Source: JAWKTM01 sp041399085 (GTDB taxonomy: Bacteria > Planctomycetota > Planctomycetia > Pirellulales > Pirellulaceae). From it: 61,053 nucleotides of DNA. A model generated the notes under the pieces. The model was not told the DNA's origin. It made no database searches and saw nothing but the letters and a program-made list of their open reading frames with translations. Positions 59,744 to 61,053 of the stretch are shown piece by piece (the first letter of the stretch is position 1; each line of letters opens with the position of its first letter). The stretch spans positions 1-61,053 of the forward strand of contig JAWKTM010000041.1 in NCBI GenBank assembly GCA_041399085.1. Direction: 5' to 3'. The position numbers and the translations under genes are program-made.

Positions 59744-61053
59744 ATGATTAGTCGCCGCGAAATGTTGAAGGCCACCGGGCTCGGTCTGTTGGGTGCAAGC
59801 TGCAGCGGTTGGGCCCCGTTGCTGGCAGACGAACTGGTCGCCGCGGGCCAGCAACGTCGGCACTGCGTGCTGCTGTGGATGACGGGCGGTCCGACGCAAA
59901 CCGATACGTTCGACATGAAGCCCGGTCACGCCAACGGCGGCGAGTTCAAAGAGATCGCCACGAACGCGCCCGGCCTCCGCTTCAGCGAACATCTGCCGAA
60001 ACTGGCTGGAATGGCCGATCGGCTGGCCGTCGTTCGGGGGCTGAGCACCAAAGAGGGCGATCATGGCCGCGGCACGTATCTCATGCGAACCGGTCGCCAA
60101 CCGATGGGGCCGGTGCGATTTCCCACGATTGGCTCGGCGTTGGGCAAAGAGTTGGGAGACGACACCAGCGGCATCCCCAGCTTCGTCAGTATTTCGCCGT
60201 ATCGAGCGTTCAATCAAGCGGCGTTCGGCCCCGGTTTTCTCGGGCCAAAGTACGCGCCGCTGACCGTCGGTGCGACCGACAATTTTCAGGGCAACGAACA
60301 AGACGCCGAAGGGTACGCGCGGCTGCAAGTCGACGATTTGCAGTCCGGCGTCGCGACCGGCCGGTTCGACAAGCGTCTGCAACTTTGGGACACGCTGCAG
60401 CAACGTTTCCTCGCCTCTCGCCCGGCCGCGGCCGCCGTGGCTCAAGACACGGTCTATCGCAAAGCGGTGAAGTTGATGAACAGCGAAGCGGCGCGAGCCT
60501 TCGATCTGTCGGCGGAACCCGAGGCGGTTCGCGATGCCTATGGCCGCGGCCGATTCGGGCAAGGTTGTTTGATGGCTCGGCGATTGATCGAACAAGGCGT
60601 GTCGTTCGTCGAAGTCTCGCTGGGAAGCGTCGCCGGCAACAGCTTTGCTTGGGACACGCATCAAGACAACTTCAACGCCGTCAAAGCCCTGTCGGCCGAA
60701 CTGGACGCTGGCTGGTCGATGTTGATGCAAGATTTGGCGGACCGCGGGCTGTTGGATTCCACCACCATTCTGTGGATGGGCGAATTCGGACGAACGCCGA
60801 AGATTAACGACAACGCCGGCCGCGATCATTTCCCAGCCGCCTGGACCGCGGTCCTCGCCGGCGGCGGCATCGCGGGCGGTCAAGCTTACGGCCAAACCAG
60901 CGACGATGGCATGGAAGTGACGGATGGCAAAGTCGATGTCGGCGATCTCCTAGCCACCTTCACCACCGCGGCCGGGATTCCCGCCGAACGCGAAAACATC
61001 TCCGAAGTCGGCCGCCCCATCAAAATCGCCGAAGGCACCCCCATCGCCGAAGT
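59744..61053 (+). CDS. DUF1501 protein with twin-arginine signal (runs off the right edge)
   Basis: Reading from the ATG at 59744 gives 436 codons to the window end, with no stop. The N-terminus has a twin-arginine signal (SRREMLKATG, R4-R5), so it is exported folded. The body is the DUF1501 family, sulfatase-like alkaline-phosphatase-superfamily proteins abundant in planctomycetes: CVLLWMTGGPTQTDTFDMKP, LPKLAGMADRLAVVRGLSTKEGDHGRGTYLMRTGRQP, VEVSLGSVAGNSFAWDTHQDNF, and TTILWMGEFGRTPKINDNAGRDHFPAAW. These genes often follow a DUF1549 partner, which is not seen here. The C-terminus is missing. Confidence 0.93.
   Translation, partial: MISRREMLKATGLGLLGASCSGWAPLLADELVAAGQQRRHCVLLWMTGGPTQTDTFDMKPGHANGGEFKEIATNAPGLRFSEHLPKLAGMADRLAVVRGLSTKEGDHGRGTYLMRTGRQPMGPVRFPTIGSALGKELGDDTSGIPSFVSISPYRAFNQAAFGPGFLGPKYAPLTVGATDNFQGNEQDAEGYARLQVDDLQSGVATGRFDKRLQLWDTLQQRFLASRPAAAAVAQDTVYRKAVKLMNSEAARAFDLSAEPEAVRDAYGRGRFGQGCLMARRLIEQGVSFVEVSLGSVAGNSFAWDTHQDNFNAVKALSAELDAGWSMLMQDLADRGLLDSTTILWMGEFGRTPKINDNAGRDHFPAAWTAVLAGGGIAGGQAYGQTSDDGMEVTDGKVDVGDLLATFTTAAGIPAERENISEVGRPIKIAEGTPIAE

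Noticed and set aside
59615..60895. Long minus-strand open frame opposite the DUF1501 gene
   Set aside because: The plus-strand frame has full DUF1501 motifs; the minus frame has none.

Overview
This 61 kb window looks like chromosomal DNA of a planctomycete, most likely of the Pirellulales type. The evidence is the moderately high GC content, a twin-arginine DUF1501 protein, an FG-GAP/UnbV giant protein, many Uma2/Rpn-type proteins, tandem amidohydrolases, ECF sigma factors next to giant membrane proteins, and two GroEL paralogues flanking GroES. There is no rRNA, CRISPR array, transposase or phage module. One tRNA-Lys(CTT) is present at 41018-41090.

Layout. 1-6.7 kb: a lectin-phosphatase fusion running off the left edge (-) and two tandem amidohydrolase genes (+), both frameshifted. 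6.7-12.7 kb (-): prs, a GlmU-like uridylyltransferase, a type ISP-like DNA methylase broken by three frameshifts, and a cysteine desulfurase. 12.9-15.2 kb (+): a cobalamin riboswitch and a BtuB-like TonB receptor (one frameshift). 15.2-21.3 kb: a small repeat lipoprotein, a Uma2 nuclease, a TolC-like lipoprotein, a beta-hydroxyacid dehydrogenase and an Rpn nuclease. 21.4-28.8 kb (+): an ABC transporter pair, an ECF sigma factor and a 1585-residue protein that joins an anti-sigma zinc finger to a complete alpha-2-macroglobulin with a CxEQ thioester site. 29-33.7 kb (+): a beta-propeller protein, an EEP-family hydrolase, a malonyltransferase-fold protein, PhoU and PhoB. 33.8-39.5 kb (-): a second Rpn protein, an esterase (frameshifted) and the 1235-residue FG-GAP/UnbV protein. 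39.8-45.6 kb (+): an SMP-30-type lactonase, the tRNA, then an ECF42-type sigma factor with five DGPF/VOC/DUF1579/DoxX genes. 45.7-48.5 kb (-): a GH38-like protein. 48.7-56.1 kb (+): lexA, groEL1, groES, groEL2, dnaJ, grpE, a FmdB zinc ribbon and yacG. 56.2-61 kb: a membrane protein, an exported protein, NAD kinase and a DUF1501 protein running off the right edge.

How the genes work together. The protein-quality block (groEL1-groES-groEL2, dnaJ, grpE) sits next to lexA. groEL1 is preceded by a near-perfect sigma-54 type -24/-12 element and by repeated TTGGCAG half-sites, with no CIRCE. PhoU-PhoB is preceded by three 7-bp units at an exact 11-bp period that resemble a Pho box. The ECF42 set has a TGTCGA-N17-CGAC element directly before its first presumed target gene. 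The B12 receptor is under a riboswitch with a predicted Shine-Dalgarno-sequestering hairpin. The most unusual system is the ECF sigma factor followed by an anti-sigma/alpha-2-macroglobulin fusion, which could couple protease sensing outside the membrane to transcription.

Quality note. At least five loci (amidohydrolases, methylase, TonB receptor, beta-propeller protein, esterase) carry single-base frame changes, at least one in a C homopolymer, while the housekeeping genes are intact. This may reflect sequencing indels rather than true decay.
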